Of a stretch of DNA of 59,344 nt, positions 9,801 to 15,499 are shown in pieces; the stretch's first letter is position 1; every line of letters starts with the position of its first letter. Origin of the DNA: Endomicrobiales bacterium (GTDB taxonomy: Bacteria > Elusimicrobiota > Endomicrobiia > Endomicrobiales > JAFGGC01); the NCBI GenBank assembly GCA_016930715.1, contig JAFGGC010000035.1, positions 1-59,344 on the forward strand, in the 5' to 3' direction. The position numbers and the translations under genes were made by a program. Under the pieces are notes generated by a model that was not told the origin of the DNA, did not search any database, and saw nothing but the letters and a program-made list of their open reading frames with translations.

Positions 9801-12459
9801 TTTTGAGTCCCGTTTCGATTTTGGGATAGGGTATGGAGAAGAAGGCCGAAGAATTTGCCAGGATAGTGTTCTCCCGCGAGACGGATGCATTAATAGCGTA
9901 GCTTCCGGCAGGTAAATTTTCCTGAAGCCTGTATTGTATTTCCCGGTTAAGCTTGCCGAGCGGAATGTCTATGATCCCGCTTGAAATTAGCACTTCAGAA
10001 CCGCCGGATGCAGCCGCTTTAATTGTAAGTACCATGTTATCCGCCGGTATAGTCGTATTTGATATCTCCAGCGGTATTTTGACGGTTTCTCCCGGCATGT
10101 ATTCGGTCTTATCGGCGGACATGGCGATATCTATTTTAGGTATCGTGAGCCAGACGCCTTTTTCGCAGCTTATAATGGCATTCGTAAAAAATGCTGATTC
10201 TCCGTCTGACGGATCAATGGCCGCTCCCTGCTTGTACAGTCCGAAGTACGTGCTGGTCGGGAAAGGAACGCGCCTCGAATATGTGAAAGACGCCTGCGAA
10301 TGCGCTGGAACGTTGATGGATGTGATCGAGGAATAGAATATCCACCAGTTCCCGCCCTGCTCATGGCCTCCGACGCCGATTGTGCCGTTGACGAAGTCTT
10401 CTCCGGTATTATTGTTCACGAATATCGTATATGTGACTTCATCGTTCCAGCCGACGTTTTCGCTAGGGATATTCGCCCATATCTGAAAATCTCCCGGCTT
10501 GTACCCTCCGACCGTTATGTCCGTTTTAACGCCGATGCGCCCTGCGCAGGTTTCGCTTTGCACTATGTTTCCGGCAGTGTCTTTTAACAGATACTTATAA
10601 TCGCAGATGCCGAGTTGGGCGGGCGCGGCGCCCGAAAGATTGATGCTTGCGCTTTCGCCTGTCTGCGGCACATTCTGCTCAACGCTGTTGACTAACGCGC
10701 CCGAAGGGCTGTACACATTGATAACCGCCTTCTGCGCGAGAGGCGCTCCGCTTTCATCGTAAGGCAGCTGGATAACCACGGATTCATTAACCTGGCCTGA
10801 AGCATAGTACTCGTTTATCGGCGTTTTGATGTCCTTGGCGTAGTTTACTATGTCGCGCACAAGAGCGCCTTCTTCGGTCGAGCATTGCCCGTGGCCGTAC
10901 CCCCAGTCCGAAAACATCGTTCCGGCTATAACCTTTCCGCTCCCGTACGGGTACTCCAGCAGCGCCGGCATCTGGTTCTTTGTCCTTTTCAATAATACCT
11001 TCGCGTTGTCAGGATATTTCGTGAAGTAACCGTCAATGGACGAATTGATGACCGATTGCGCCTGCCCCGCGAAAAGCGGCGAACCGTCGTTGATATATAC
11101 GGCATTTGAAAAGCACGCCTGGTCTTCGCTCCAGCCGTAGCCCTCGATATTCCCGGGCAAGGCGGCAAAATCCCTGCCCAGCGGCTGGGTAAGACATAAT
11201 ATGACACCACCGTTCGACACGAACTGCTCAAGTTTCTGCTTGAATATTTGTGAAGTATTGCCCGAAAGACCTGCCGAACCTATCATAAGCACCTTCAAAT
11301 CGTTTAAAGTCCTGCCGGGTTCGTTTATTATTTCAAGCGTAGGCGAAACCACCGCCGTTTGTATGTTGTATTTGCCGAGCAGGTGGCCCAGTGCGTCGCC
11401 GTTGCCTGAAAGAAGTATGCCTATGTTCGACTTTGTGTCGACAAGCCAGGGCGTTGGGTACTGCGGGCTTGAAATCGAGTAGTTCTCATCGGGATGGTCG
11501 CGGACGTGGTCTTCGGTCGCCCAGTCGAAAGCGTTCCCTTCCTTGTCTATCCCGTTAACCGTCACCTTTACAGTTGCAGTGAAATAATCCAAGGCATCCT
11601 TTCGCGTAACGAAGAAATAAAACTCCTTTGACGCTCCTGGAGCAAGCGTAAACGTCTGCCCGTCAAGATTTTGTATATTGGTGTTCCAGCCCTCTGAACT
11701 GACCGAAGTGATATGTACCGTAAATACAGCGTCAGCGGGGATGGTCTTGTTGGTTATTATCACTTTGTGATTCTGGGTCTCCCCCGGGTGAATGCTCGTA
11801 AAAGGCGGGTCGATCTTGACTATAAAAGGTTCGAGATGATAAATCATAGCTTGAGTAAAATGATTAAGATAGTTATCTATGTTAAAATCTATCCTGTCGT
11901 TTGTATGAGCGGCAAAATACATATTTTCTTTTTTGCCGCTAGTGGCAAATACAGCATGTATATTATTGAAGATGACCACATCGCCGGGCTCAAATTCAGA
12001 TGGTAGTTCGGAATAGTTATATCTCGGCTTGGCGGCAGAAGTCTTATCTATTGTGGTCACAGACCCGTATTCGTTCAGATATTCTCCAAGCTTATCTGCC
12101 TTTACGATCGTTCCGCCTAAACCTTTATAATTTTCATCGTTAGTCATTGGGGTCTTGAGGCCGCCTGCTATCAGGCACTGGCTCACGAAATTCGCGCAGT
12201 CAACACCAGAAGTTGTAGAAACAGTATTGTATCCATCATCATGGAATATATCAGTGCCCATTTTATAGTAGAAGGTGTATGGTCCAGCGGTAGGCGTTGC
12301 AAGCGAACTATTTATGTGATCTACCTTTGTGTTTGAATCAATGTCAGTATTCCACCACAGCCCTGCATAATTGACCGCCGCTTGACGATCATATGCAAAT
12401 GCAAAAGAGATAGGTAAAAATAGTCCCGCAATTAATAGTGTTGTTATCTTCTTTTGCAT
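871..12459 (-). CDS. Giant secreted multidomain protein (amidase-like head, beta-propeller, Ig-like modules, sorting-like tail)
   Basis: 3862 residues, one uninterrupted frame. I start at 12459: the Met begins a clean signal peptide (MQKKITT...SFAFA), has GGGGGAG upstream, and lies 1 bp after the previous stop; an earlier in-frame ATG at 12504 would overlap that gene by 44 bp. Order seen: Amidase_6-like domain (about 22-205) with GVDCANFVSQCL carrying the likely catalytic Cys and a later HAVFA His; an Ig/NEW3-like module; a GATase-like alpha/beta domain (about 335-545); CARDB/Ig-like modules; a WxG-rich beta-propeller resembling two-component-regulator propellers (about 1230-1900); more CARDB-like modules (to about 2725); Ig/OmpL47-like repeats opened by TPP; a HYR-like module (about 3125-3190); an SbsA-type Ig; and a C-terminal YPSPFNP...W.GKN..G..V..GGY domain like T9SS/FlgD-Ig tails. 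Likely exported and surface-held, with a cell-wall or peptide hydrolase head. The first 600 bp are AT-richer than the rest. Confidence 0.88.
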   Translation of the reverse strand: MQKKITTLLIAGLFLPISFAFAYDRQAAVNYAGLWWNTDIDSNTKVDHINSSLATPTAGPYTFYYKMGTDIFHDDGYNTVSTTSGVDCANFVSQCLIAGGLKTPMTNDENYKGLGGTIVKADKLGEYLNEYGSVTTIDKTSAAKPRYNYSELPSEFEPGDVVIFNNIHAVFATSGKKENMYFAAHTNDRIDFNIDNYLNHFTQAMIYHLEPFIVKIDPPFTSIHPGETQNHKVIITNKTIPADAVFTVHITSVSSEGWNTNIQNLDGQTFTLAPGASKEFYFFVTRKDALDYFTATVKVTVNGIDKEGNAFDWATEDHVRDHPDENYSISSPQYPTPWLVDTKSNIGILLSGNGDALGHLLGKYNIQTAVVSPTLEIINEPGRTLNDLKVLMIGSAGLSGNTSQIFKQKLEQFVSNGGVILCLTQPLGRDFAALPGNIEGYGWSEDQACFSNAVYINDGSPLFAGQAQSVINSSIDGYFTKYPDNAKVLLKRTKNQMPALLEYPYGSGKVIAGTMFSDWGYGHGQCSTEEGALVRDIVNYAKDIKTPINEYYASGQVNESVVIQLPYDESGAPLAQKAVINVYSPSGALVNSVEQNVPQTGESASINLSGAAPAQLGICDYKYLLKDTAGNIVQSETCAGRIGVKTDITVGGYKPGDFQIWANIPSENVGWNDEVTYTIFVNNNTGEDFVNGTIGVGGHEQGGNWWIFYSSITSINVPAHSQASFTYSRRVPFPTSTYFGLYKQGAAIDPSDGESAFFTNAIISCEKGVWLTIPKIDIAMSADKTEYMPGETVKIPLEISNTTIPADNMVLTIKAAASGGSEVLISSGIIDIPLGKLNREIQYRLQENLPAGSYAINASVSRENTILANSSAFFSIPYPKIETGLKIDEQLHAGMNRISIGLENTSDIYVADFGADVYMFNPAGNEIFRGTASGTDLPGRGQKYLAFDVPINNLAAGNYFMTYVLRYGPYSFNGKYDFPCDVLYELAFDKNAYKESGTINAALKLTNRGMFLIDHSTLTVTIPAVNYANQWDISLSSSCVLTLPVSLNLPADVQPGTHDVNIDMCNYGVIYPTMTYHDARKYNFTVPEAFVEYSIDNLTLNAGGSASITLRNAGGVTGTFDYVLTVEDHTGNKLVEMSNSLSLVSEQSAQIQFSVPNGITDGSYALNLRIKNRNTGKEQVCTKYLQVVNGLAAEINLGTDKTVYKTNEEISASAGINANQDTSGSVLKMKVFSPLPGWKNFTNTGKMNYACADGNDMWFAADNFIKKYDSVSGAWAEYNTPETNPNYKYDSIAKVVVTGDLVWSVYAYLINGGDPHDLCVFNKATGEWKNLTQRMPPGLPQHEYIDDIIPDGNTGWFVYEISRWERGLFKYDIPTDTFETITVPEDIFYNNFFPDKSINDGNILWFMSKNYGLVSYNKSTGQWAVKEYDPSFYVKDIIADDNSVWLLGETWNGGAAKYEPHFERYDKSSGQWSTVEIAGNWDLNDGTVYFVSSGNNIFWVNSGNIYRFDKNTLSNTLLSSDLSWSPTCMAINGKELWIGSQDNGAYCFNTETGVLSNYNIDNGLMSNSISFINTGAGSVWFGYSSNGLTKYTPSSMWANYFDNEIGGNVIDDISATDEEVWIGHDNIATEQGTFAGVSRYDYNTQKWSSHGFSTYQNGERRLAFDDNYVWVGSFEGPWAPIVRYDRSTGAYTDFYSDYFYLISNMCATGGSLWTMQGEFNTSTWEYFTRLCRYDKVTGERSVWNMPAGYNDPYYKISADANSVWIGSNESRMVYRFDIASESFQEYDLASMLAGSVITGICAEQDAVWAASETGLAKFDKAAGTWSKIDCSAIYGEIKCLNATISDVWAGADDGLYRYSKGNGEWSHFTTQDGLINNNVRTIASDDTYVWMGTEKGLSRLTYAGGTIWEKDVPLAGQGDINVSETLSHIPGAGKFYLTGRVTSARGQLLCESATSFYIIPGNVSVTLAQNKSVYKPGEQMYITCELKNMGLLQEDGTFALKHNGTGFYSTAVSLAPGESRSFTVPSTADQTFYLEGNLNDLKVVDIVNVETARVEMLVTGPETAGFEPFGMDVLLKNTGRVNADVYFDYDGEVSTITLAAGKTQLFSRNFQITKDTTYYFTLSGDAQKQMQKCVRFGLGANIELNPGQVYAEGIVDVPFKVRNTGILDLSGDITFELDGSTFTKSYSIPAGGEISDNIAFAGMTEGEHVLSYNSPLMSGTALLRVAKTYSMEITKLLPNTANTASTKIIDVDVRARNRGFNSLVGSLALDTGFYQDKTGFDLAPEAEKYHTFSVPSGPAAGTYDVNVKALCDGKTIAERTTPLTLSPDFAIVESTIAAAYNAGQEAAISVKVRNNGSGAGMCTLNVKAGDLLDLKASQWLEVGEEKVYSFSVILPADLEDKDYAGTIATFNEFNKNTKSMAFAFHVNGYKIGVSACLDKQVYEKGETARLTLDMSSLNGISPKAFAKLTSSVYSQSSQVYALGQATQTIAFDIPLPNDDFGSILVTYGVYLDSGRSMYINTAYVRQKAEQLSVCLDKDVYQAGDILKATVTADATGYLEISAHGDKRTLEIDTTGQYELSFNSPQNINSGTYYVDYKFTPALSPESAAAHRYPYDISGYFVSIKGCDLDKGLYYAGDDMKASLNIESNKNIDNVSLKGIVRSSKGDAECFVKAVSLYEGKNTIVVDGKVPAGLNEMVFLSYSLNAPVQGQDGLLLAGGKVSFDVRPPDITPPVIDIVSPSAGEKYTSAQGAAPITISYAVTDNTDSNPSVSAYLKDVAKGTTVQVVNGQQIAPKTIDGGFWTLTVDSVDWAGNRASTTTACFEVINDTRPPRTGLEISGPEYRIEGRTYVTAESTLKLSATDDLMLPGDSIGLGTARTYVSYELGVDSAASPPHWQDYAGPFSITTEGEYVVSYFSVDTTGNAESTNTFKVFVDTTPPASHLQNSGKLQGDGRTYVTSQSTFSIIADDPSCFTVHPSTVIPGSGLKEIVYRIDGGTGTIYAGTFNLNLQDGLHSLHYCTSDNLGNTGEEQTFKFTVDNTPPVVGIDPVEALTNTAVLKVSGVYNELNLDVITLNGGNVIIDTNTKTYSADVTLAEGLNNLTVKATDLAGNNGTAAASVTLYISSPVLTVPPDITAEATGVETPVFIGIATATSTYNVVITSDAPAAFRIGTTTVTWTAVDIVGNVSRGYQHVTIVDTSRPAIAIHSPLSDAKYIVGISTLTVVFSVTDADPATVVQSKIVQASGPGVIDVANGQTVDLRDLSAGYWELVVVAHDWSGNISSATSGAFEVQFDTTPPLTTIAVSGQLVALTAVDDISGVEKTLYRVDMGNWMQYTATVTVPVSTLDMDYYSVDLAGNEEQVRNYHFSINADTVPPTCQLKVTGYRVQVNGMTYLNDHSVFTITAVDLAGAVPASGVKLIQYRVDGGSWQPYAEPFHLNPADGAHTLYYRAEDNAGNVSAEYACAFMVDTTKPCVVETSPVDGGWMNAKKCRTVTIKISEPVVCSKWEAHVKIKEVDGCGKCRDIDERRCGRGKDFDVDYDTSTCTILITGRFETNSEYEITLKNGITDLVGNKLEPYTFSFRTFISAKEGCRYEDDKTGLIIVALPNTLPCDGYFEVSMVDNVCLPRIPRPFQWLFNGKKAYLILYRDEDGQIVEQEVKKAFKLVIILRNKWVAFAPSSSGGAQQQAELKNVKLYQVGAVHDAAKLSIGRMHAQGAPGIEDLSQGSIPKPMLVPSQAANDITQEVSADVSSFGLFTLAGFAAPSASLDDLSCYPSPFNPVSQPVTIQYYLISAGNVQMAIYDIMGNLVKAWEIPSGDSGAMQGLNQVLWDGKNGQGDIVANGGYIVCVNGDNKSKRFKMLVIK

Positions 12460-12460
12460 A

Positions 12461-13246
12461 CTACTCCCCCTTTTGAATCTTATCATAGAGTTCCCTGGCT
12501 TCATTTTTTACTTTTTCCGATGGGCCATTTATTATAGCTTGCTTAATAATTGCTGTGGCTTCACTATTTTTGTATTCTGCAAGTTTCCTAACTGATCTTA
12601 ACATCAACATCTCATCAGCTTTTTTGAAATCTTTCATCTCTGCTACTTCTTTGTAAACGGTAAAAGCCGCCATTCTTTTACCTACTGAAAATAGTTCATC
12701 AGCGGCATTAACACGTAATAAGTAGCTTTTATATTTCAGTACTTTTTTCAAAGCAACTACTCCGCCTTTGTAACCTTTTACCACAGGTATTGCATACCTT
12801 ATTCCTTCCTCGTTCTTACAGGTCTCGATTATTTCTATATATAAATCCTGTATTCGTTTATCACCGGATAATCCTATAAGGGTTCTGAACGTGTAATCCT
12901 CGCCTTCCTTCGAAGGCAGGTCATTATCCTTTATCCTTTGTCTTATGTCTTGTATCAATACCGGTATCGCCTCATTTATGAAGTTCTTGCTTAATGCAGC
13001 ATTCCAGTCACCGAGCATCCAGATTATCTTTTTGTCTCTTGTAGATTGATTGAACCAATATTTGTCGATATCCAGTTTCAGGTTATTGTAATAGGCCGTT
13101 ATCTCGTCATTGATGTTATACGTATTAGTGCTTTTTAAGACAGTTTCTTCTTTTGGGGTTGCTTTTATTGCTTCTTCTTTCGCCCAAACAGTCCCGCCCA
13201 AAAGCAAACCACAGCCAATTACGCACAGTGTCATTTTCAGTTTCAT
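12461..13246 (-). CDS. Secreted helical (HEAT-like) repeat protein
   Basis: 261 residues with a signal peptide (about 1-22, ending TVWA). The rest is alpha-helical with degenerate HEAT/PBS-like repeats (segments such as AIPVVKGYKGG, LLRVNAADELFSVGK, MLMLRSVRKLAEY). No catalytic motif is seen. The stop codon is 1 bp from the start of the giant gene, so the two are almost certainly co-translated and the product may be a periplasmic partner or chaperone for it. GGAGG precedes the ATG. The gene is AT-rich compared with the distal part of the giant gene, matching the composition of that gene's amidase head, as if the two came together. Exact function is unknown. Confidence 0.8.
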   Translation of the reverse strand: MKLKMTLCVIGCGLLLGGTVWAKEEAIKATPKEETVLKSTNTYNINDEITAYYNNLKLDIDKYWFNQSTRDKKIIWMLGDWNAALSKNFINEAIPVLIQDIRQRIKDNDLPSKEGEDYTFRTLIGLSGDKRIQDLYIEIIETCKNEEGIRYAIPVVKGYKGGVVALKKVLKYKSYLLRVNAADELFSVGKRMAAFTVYKEVAEMKDFKKADEMLMLRSVRKLAEYKNSEATAIIKQAIINGPSEKVKNEARELYDKIQKGE

Positions 13247-13310
13247 TAGATCCTCCAGTTACCATGTTATTCTTTATCGTCTTTTTGTTATTTCAAGTTC
13301 ATTTTCCCAA

Positions 13311-13347
13311 AAGAAAAACCGCCACCGGTAATTGCCGGTAAACGGTT
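13311..13347 (-). terminator. Intrinsic terminator-like hairpin inside the leader (possible attenuator)
   Basis: Nested arms AACCG/CGGTT and ACCGG/CCGGT around a 6-nt loop are followed on the minus strand by TTTTTCTTTT. It sits between the predicted promoter at 13423-13451 and the gene starting at 13246. It is either an attenuator for the giant-protein operon or simply the terminator of fic, with a weaker promoter (TTGAAA then AGAATA at 17 bp) downstream of it. Confidence 0.6.
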
Positions 13348-13422
13348 AAAATTAGTGATGCCCGCCTATTAGTGCCCCCATGCTCCCCTGTCCCGCCATT
13401 TCTGGCACGTGGCTTTAGGTAG

Positions 13423-13451
13423 ATTTAAGCATTTTTCCTACCTATTGTCAA
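13423..13451 (-). promoter_or_regulatory. Predicted sigma70 promoter of the giant-protein operon
   Basis: On the minus strand TTGACA (13446-13451) is separated by 17 bp from TTAAAT (13423-13428). Transcription would begin near 13416, about 170 nt upstream of the first gene, leaving a long structured leader. Confidence 0.6.
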
Positions 13452-13552
13452 TCTTATGCCAAAGAATGCCATAACTGTTATTGCAACATAATTATTGTAT
13501 GGCAATAATCACAATAATCCCAACCGATTTGCTTACGTAAACTAGTCAATAG

Positions 13553-14662
13553 CTACCAGACTACTTCGTAACTCACATTCCGGCCTTTCCCGGCGACGTG
13601 GCGGATCACACGCTTTTCAAGCATGTCACTGATCTCCCTGAAAGCCGTGGCTCTGCTGGTTTTTGCAATGCCGACATACTTTCTGGTAGTCAACCCGCCT
13701 TCAAATCCTTCTGGACTGGCCTCAAGAAGTCTTGTCAGCACCTTTCTTTGTCTCTCGTTCAATTGCGTATGAGTATGCTTCTTCCAAAATTCCGCCCTTT
13801 TAAACACCTGTGCTATGATGCTCTGGGAGTTCTCTATAGCATCGCGAACGCATTGCAGGTACCACAGGAACCATTCAGTGACATCTAACCTGCCTTTCTG
13901 CACGTTTTCCAGGACTTTATAATAATCATCCCTGGTCTTCATTATCTGCGAAGAAACGCTGTAAAACCTCACCTTAAGGCGCTCGTCCTGAGCAAGAGCC
14001 ATATCGGTCAAAGCCCTGGCTATTCTGCCGTTGCCATCTTCGTATGGGTGGATGGTGATAAAGCGCAAATGGGCCGCGGCTGAACGCAGAATGCCATCCA
14101 TTTTTCCAAAAGATCCGTTCCACCACTGTATGAACAACCGGAGCTCTTCCTTTGCCTGTTCTTTGGGAGGCGCCTCAAAATGCACCTTTTCCCTGCCTAT
14201 AGGCCCTGAAACAACCTGCATCGGCTCGTGGCCGCGTAATTCGCCTACTTTTATCTTTTTGAGGCCGGAATAGCCCGTAGGGAACAAAGCGGCCTGCCAG
14301 CCGTTAAGCCGGGCCAAAGCCAGCGCTTTAGCGTTGTTCCGCACTGCATCTAGCAGCACCTCAACAAGGCCGTCAGCGTTCCCGTCCCTTACCACAACGC
14401 CATGGGGCAGTCCCAATCTGACCGCGACCGAAGAGCGTACGGCATCCCTGTTCAACGCCATACCCTCTATTTCGGCAGTTCTTACAGCATCCTCAACCAA
14501 CACCTCAGCATGAGCCTGAACTTCCTGTTTTATATCCAGCAGGGATATTTTTCCAAGCAAACTACCCTGAGCTTTCCTTGCTTCAGCCAGAGGACCTATA
14601 AGCGATTCCGATTCAAGCTCAAAATCATACCAGCCAGATTTTTCCCAGATATATTTTGTCAT
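13553..14662 (-). CDS. fic: Fic family protein with N-terminal inhibitory helix
   Basis: 369 residues. The Fic core motif HPYEDGNGRIAR is at 205-216 and matches HPx(D/E)GNGRxxR, with the catalytic His at 205. An inhibitory (S/T)xxxE(G/N) motif, TAEIEG, is at 62-67, so this is a class II, self-inhibited Fic. The N-terminal region resembles DUF4172, and the C-terminal 80 residues resemble a winged helix (TTRKYVGIAKTSRATAFREISDML), as in Fic proteins that bind DNA. Family members transfer AMP or other nucleotide moieties to protein hydroxyls; the target is unknown. It is a single-gene unit with its own promoter and operator-like palindrome. The start is supported by GGAGGG six bases upstream. 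No antitoxin gene is adjacent, which fits inhibition in cis. Confidence 0.92.
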   Translation of the reverse strand: MTKYIWEKSGWYDFELESESLIGPLAEARKAQGSLLGKISLLDIKQEVQAHAEVLVEDAVRTAEIEGMALNRDAVRSSVAVRLGLPHGVVVRDGNADGLVEVLLDAVRNNAKALALARLNGWQAALFPTGYSGLKKIKVGELRGHEPMQVVSGPIGREKVHFEAPPKEQAKEELRLFIQWWNGSFGKMDGILRSAAAHLRFITIHPYEDGNGRIARALTDMALAQDERLKVRFYSVSSQIMKTRDDYYKVLENVQKGRLDVTEWFLWYLQCVRDAIENSQSIIAQVFKRAEFWKKHTHTQLNERQRKVLTRLLEASPEGFEGGLTTRKYVGIAKTSRATAFREISDMLEKRVIRHVAGKGRNVSYEVVW

Positions 14663-14681
14663 CTAAATCCCTCCAAAATCC

Positions 14682-14742
14682 ATGAAGCGTTAATCGCTTC
14701 ATATTATGATACAATTATACTACATAATCGCTTCAAATACAA
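14682..14742 (-). promoter_or_regulatory. fic promoter with palindromic operator and extra half-site
   Basis: On the minus strand TTGTAT (14737-14742), a 17-bp spacer and TATAAT (14714-14719) form a strong promoter. The arms ATGAAGCG and CGCTTCAT (14682-14689 and 14695-14702) form an inverted repeat just after the start of transcription. A third copy of TGAAGCG lies in the spacer (14729-14735). The arrangement suggests a repressor binding site, perhaps for the Fic protein's own C-terminal winged helix. Confidence 0.65.
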
Positions 14743-14760
14743 GCCCCCCCCTAAATAAAA

Positions 14761-14793
14761 AATAATGGACAAAATATACTTCTGTCCATTATT
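14761..14793. terminator. Long perfect inverted repeat (11-bp arms)
   Basis: AATAATGGACA and its exact complement flank an 11-nt loop. The A/T ends could work as a bidirectional terminator shielding fic from upstream transcription. No gene lies immediately upstream, so it may instead be the relic of a mobile element. Confidence 0.4.
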
Positions 14794-14928
14794 TTCTAAA
14801 CATATCGTCTGTTATTTTAAATCATCACTTTCGGTGATTTTTAACCAAGTTAGATTGCTATTATTTACTCATAGCATTTTTTTAACACAATTTTTACCGT
14901 CTAAGAGTCCATTATACCGTCAATCTGT

Positions 14929-14973
14929 CAGACGATTAAGAGTCGTCTGCTCTACCAGTTGAGCTAGCGGTGC
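14929..14973 (-). pseudogene. 5' half of a tRNA-Lys (CTT), 3' half missing
   Basis: Read on the minus strand from 14973: a 7-base acceptor strand GCACCGC, TA, D-stem GCTC/GAGC around a loop with GG, then an anticodon arm GACGA-CTCTTAA-TCGTC, giving anticodon CTT for Lys. The sequence then diverges: there is no variable loop, no TTCRA-containing T arm and no strand matching GCACCGC in the next several hundred bases. It is a truncated tRNA, as could be left by recombination or a deletion at an attachment site. Confidence 0.65.
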
Positions 14974-15060
14974 AATCTACTACAATTTCCAATTTCGAAT
15001 TCCGAATTTCCAAAAAACCCGACAACCAAACACACCAGTTGTCCCCCTCCGATTAGCATT

Positions 15061-15174
15061 TCATCAATGACCAGGCCTATTCGGCCTATTGATGACATAT
15101 CTTCGGGGGATCCGCCGCAGGCGGAAGCCAGCGGTGCGCTAATAAAAAGAAAGGCCTTACCAAGCCCGGCCTTT
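15061..15174. repeat. Cluster of three palindromes
   Basis: Three hairpins follow each other: TCATCAAT...ATTGATGA with inner AGGCC/GGCCT (15061-15095), TCCGCC-GCA-GGCGGA (15110-15124), and AAAGGCC...GGCCTTT (15150-15174). The last could act as a terminator. Small GC-rich palindromes also occur between the motor genes (45421-45437), suggesting a dispersed class. Confidence 0.45.
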
Positions 15175-15318
15175 ATGTCCAAAGATTTTAACAAACTATT
15201 GAAAATAAGTCAAATTATCGCGGCCAGCAAAGACACTCATACCCCAAAAAGGTCATTTTCTTCTATTTTTACAACAAATATCCGCAAAAACCTTGATTCA
15301 CCCGCGGCAAAAAACTCC

Positions 15319-15347
15319 TTGACAGAATCCAAAAGATTTATTATATT
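15319..15347 (+). promoter_or_regulatory. Predicted sigma70 promoter of the signalling operon
   Basis: TTGACA (15319-15324), a 17-bp spacer and TATATT (15342-15347) are almost consensus. Transcription would start near 15354, giving a leader of about 145 nt that contains a perfect 7-bp hairpin, ACGTTAA-AGC-TTAACGT (15464-15480), just upstream of the ribosome-binding site. Confidence 0.7.
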
Positions 15348-15499
15348 AAAAATGCTGAAAATTCATCAATTTATTGGTGTTTAACGGCTGCTTCGGACAT
15401 CTATAAATCGCAATTTTTTAGGTCTTGTTTGGAATTCCCTGGGGGGATAGTCCATTCCTAAAAACGTTAAAGCTTAACGTCAAAACATAGAAGGTGTTT

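Larger units (their letters stand above)
13247..13552. other. Intergenic leader region between fic and the giant-protein operon
   Basis: No gene is seen in these 306 bases. They hold, in the minus direction, a near-consensus promoter (13423-13451), a G-tract-rich stretch (about 13356-13394, with GGG, GGGG and GGGGG runs and a later GGCGGG), an intrinsic terminator-like hairpin (13311-13347) and the ribosome-binding site of the 13246 gene. I could not match it to a known riboswitch class by eye. Confidence 0.6.
14663..15499. other. Gene-poor region between fic and the signalling operon
   Basis: Divergent intergenic region of about 840 bases. Besides the fic promoter, the tRNA half and the plus-strand promoter, it contains an AATTTCGAA-type repeat patch (14982-15012) and hairpins at 15061-15095, 15110-15124 and 15150-15174. 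Short open frames here look like chance: none has a recognisable domain. Confidence 0.6.

Noticed and set aside
871-12459. Repeat arrays in the giant genes as CRISPR or tandem DNA repeats
   Set aside because: The repetition is at the level of protein folds (Ig, FN3); the DNA units are diverged and unevenly spaced.
13247-13416. c-di-GMP-I, fluoride, ZTP or cobalamin riboswitch in the leader
   Set aside because: I compared the leader with the conserved cores of these classes as I remember them and found no match; only a generic attenuator layout is supported.
15067-15384. A 105-codon plus-strand open frame before the signalling operon
   Set aside because: It runs through three palindromes and the predicted promoter and shows no recognisable protein features.
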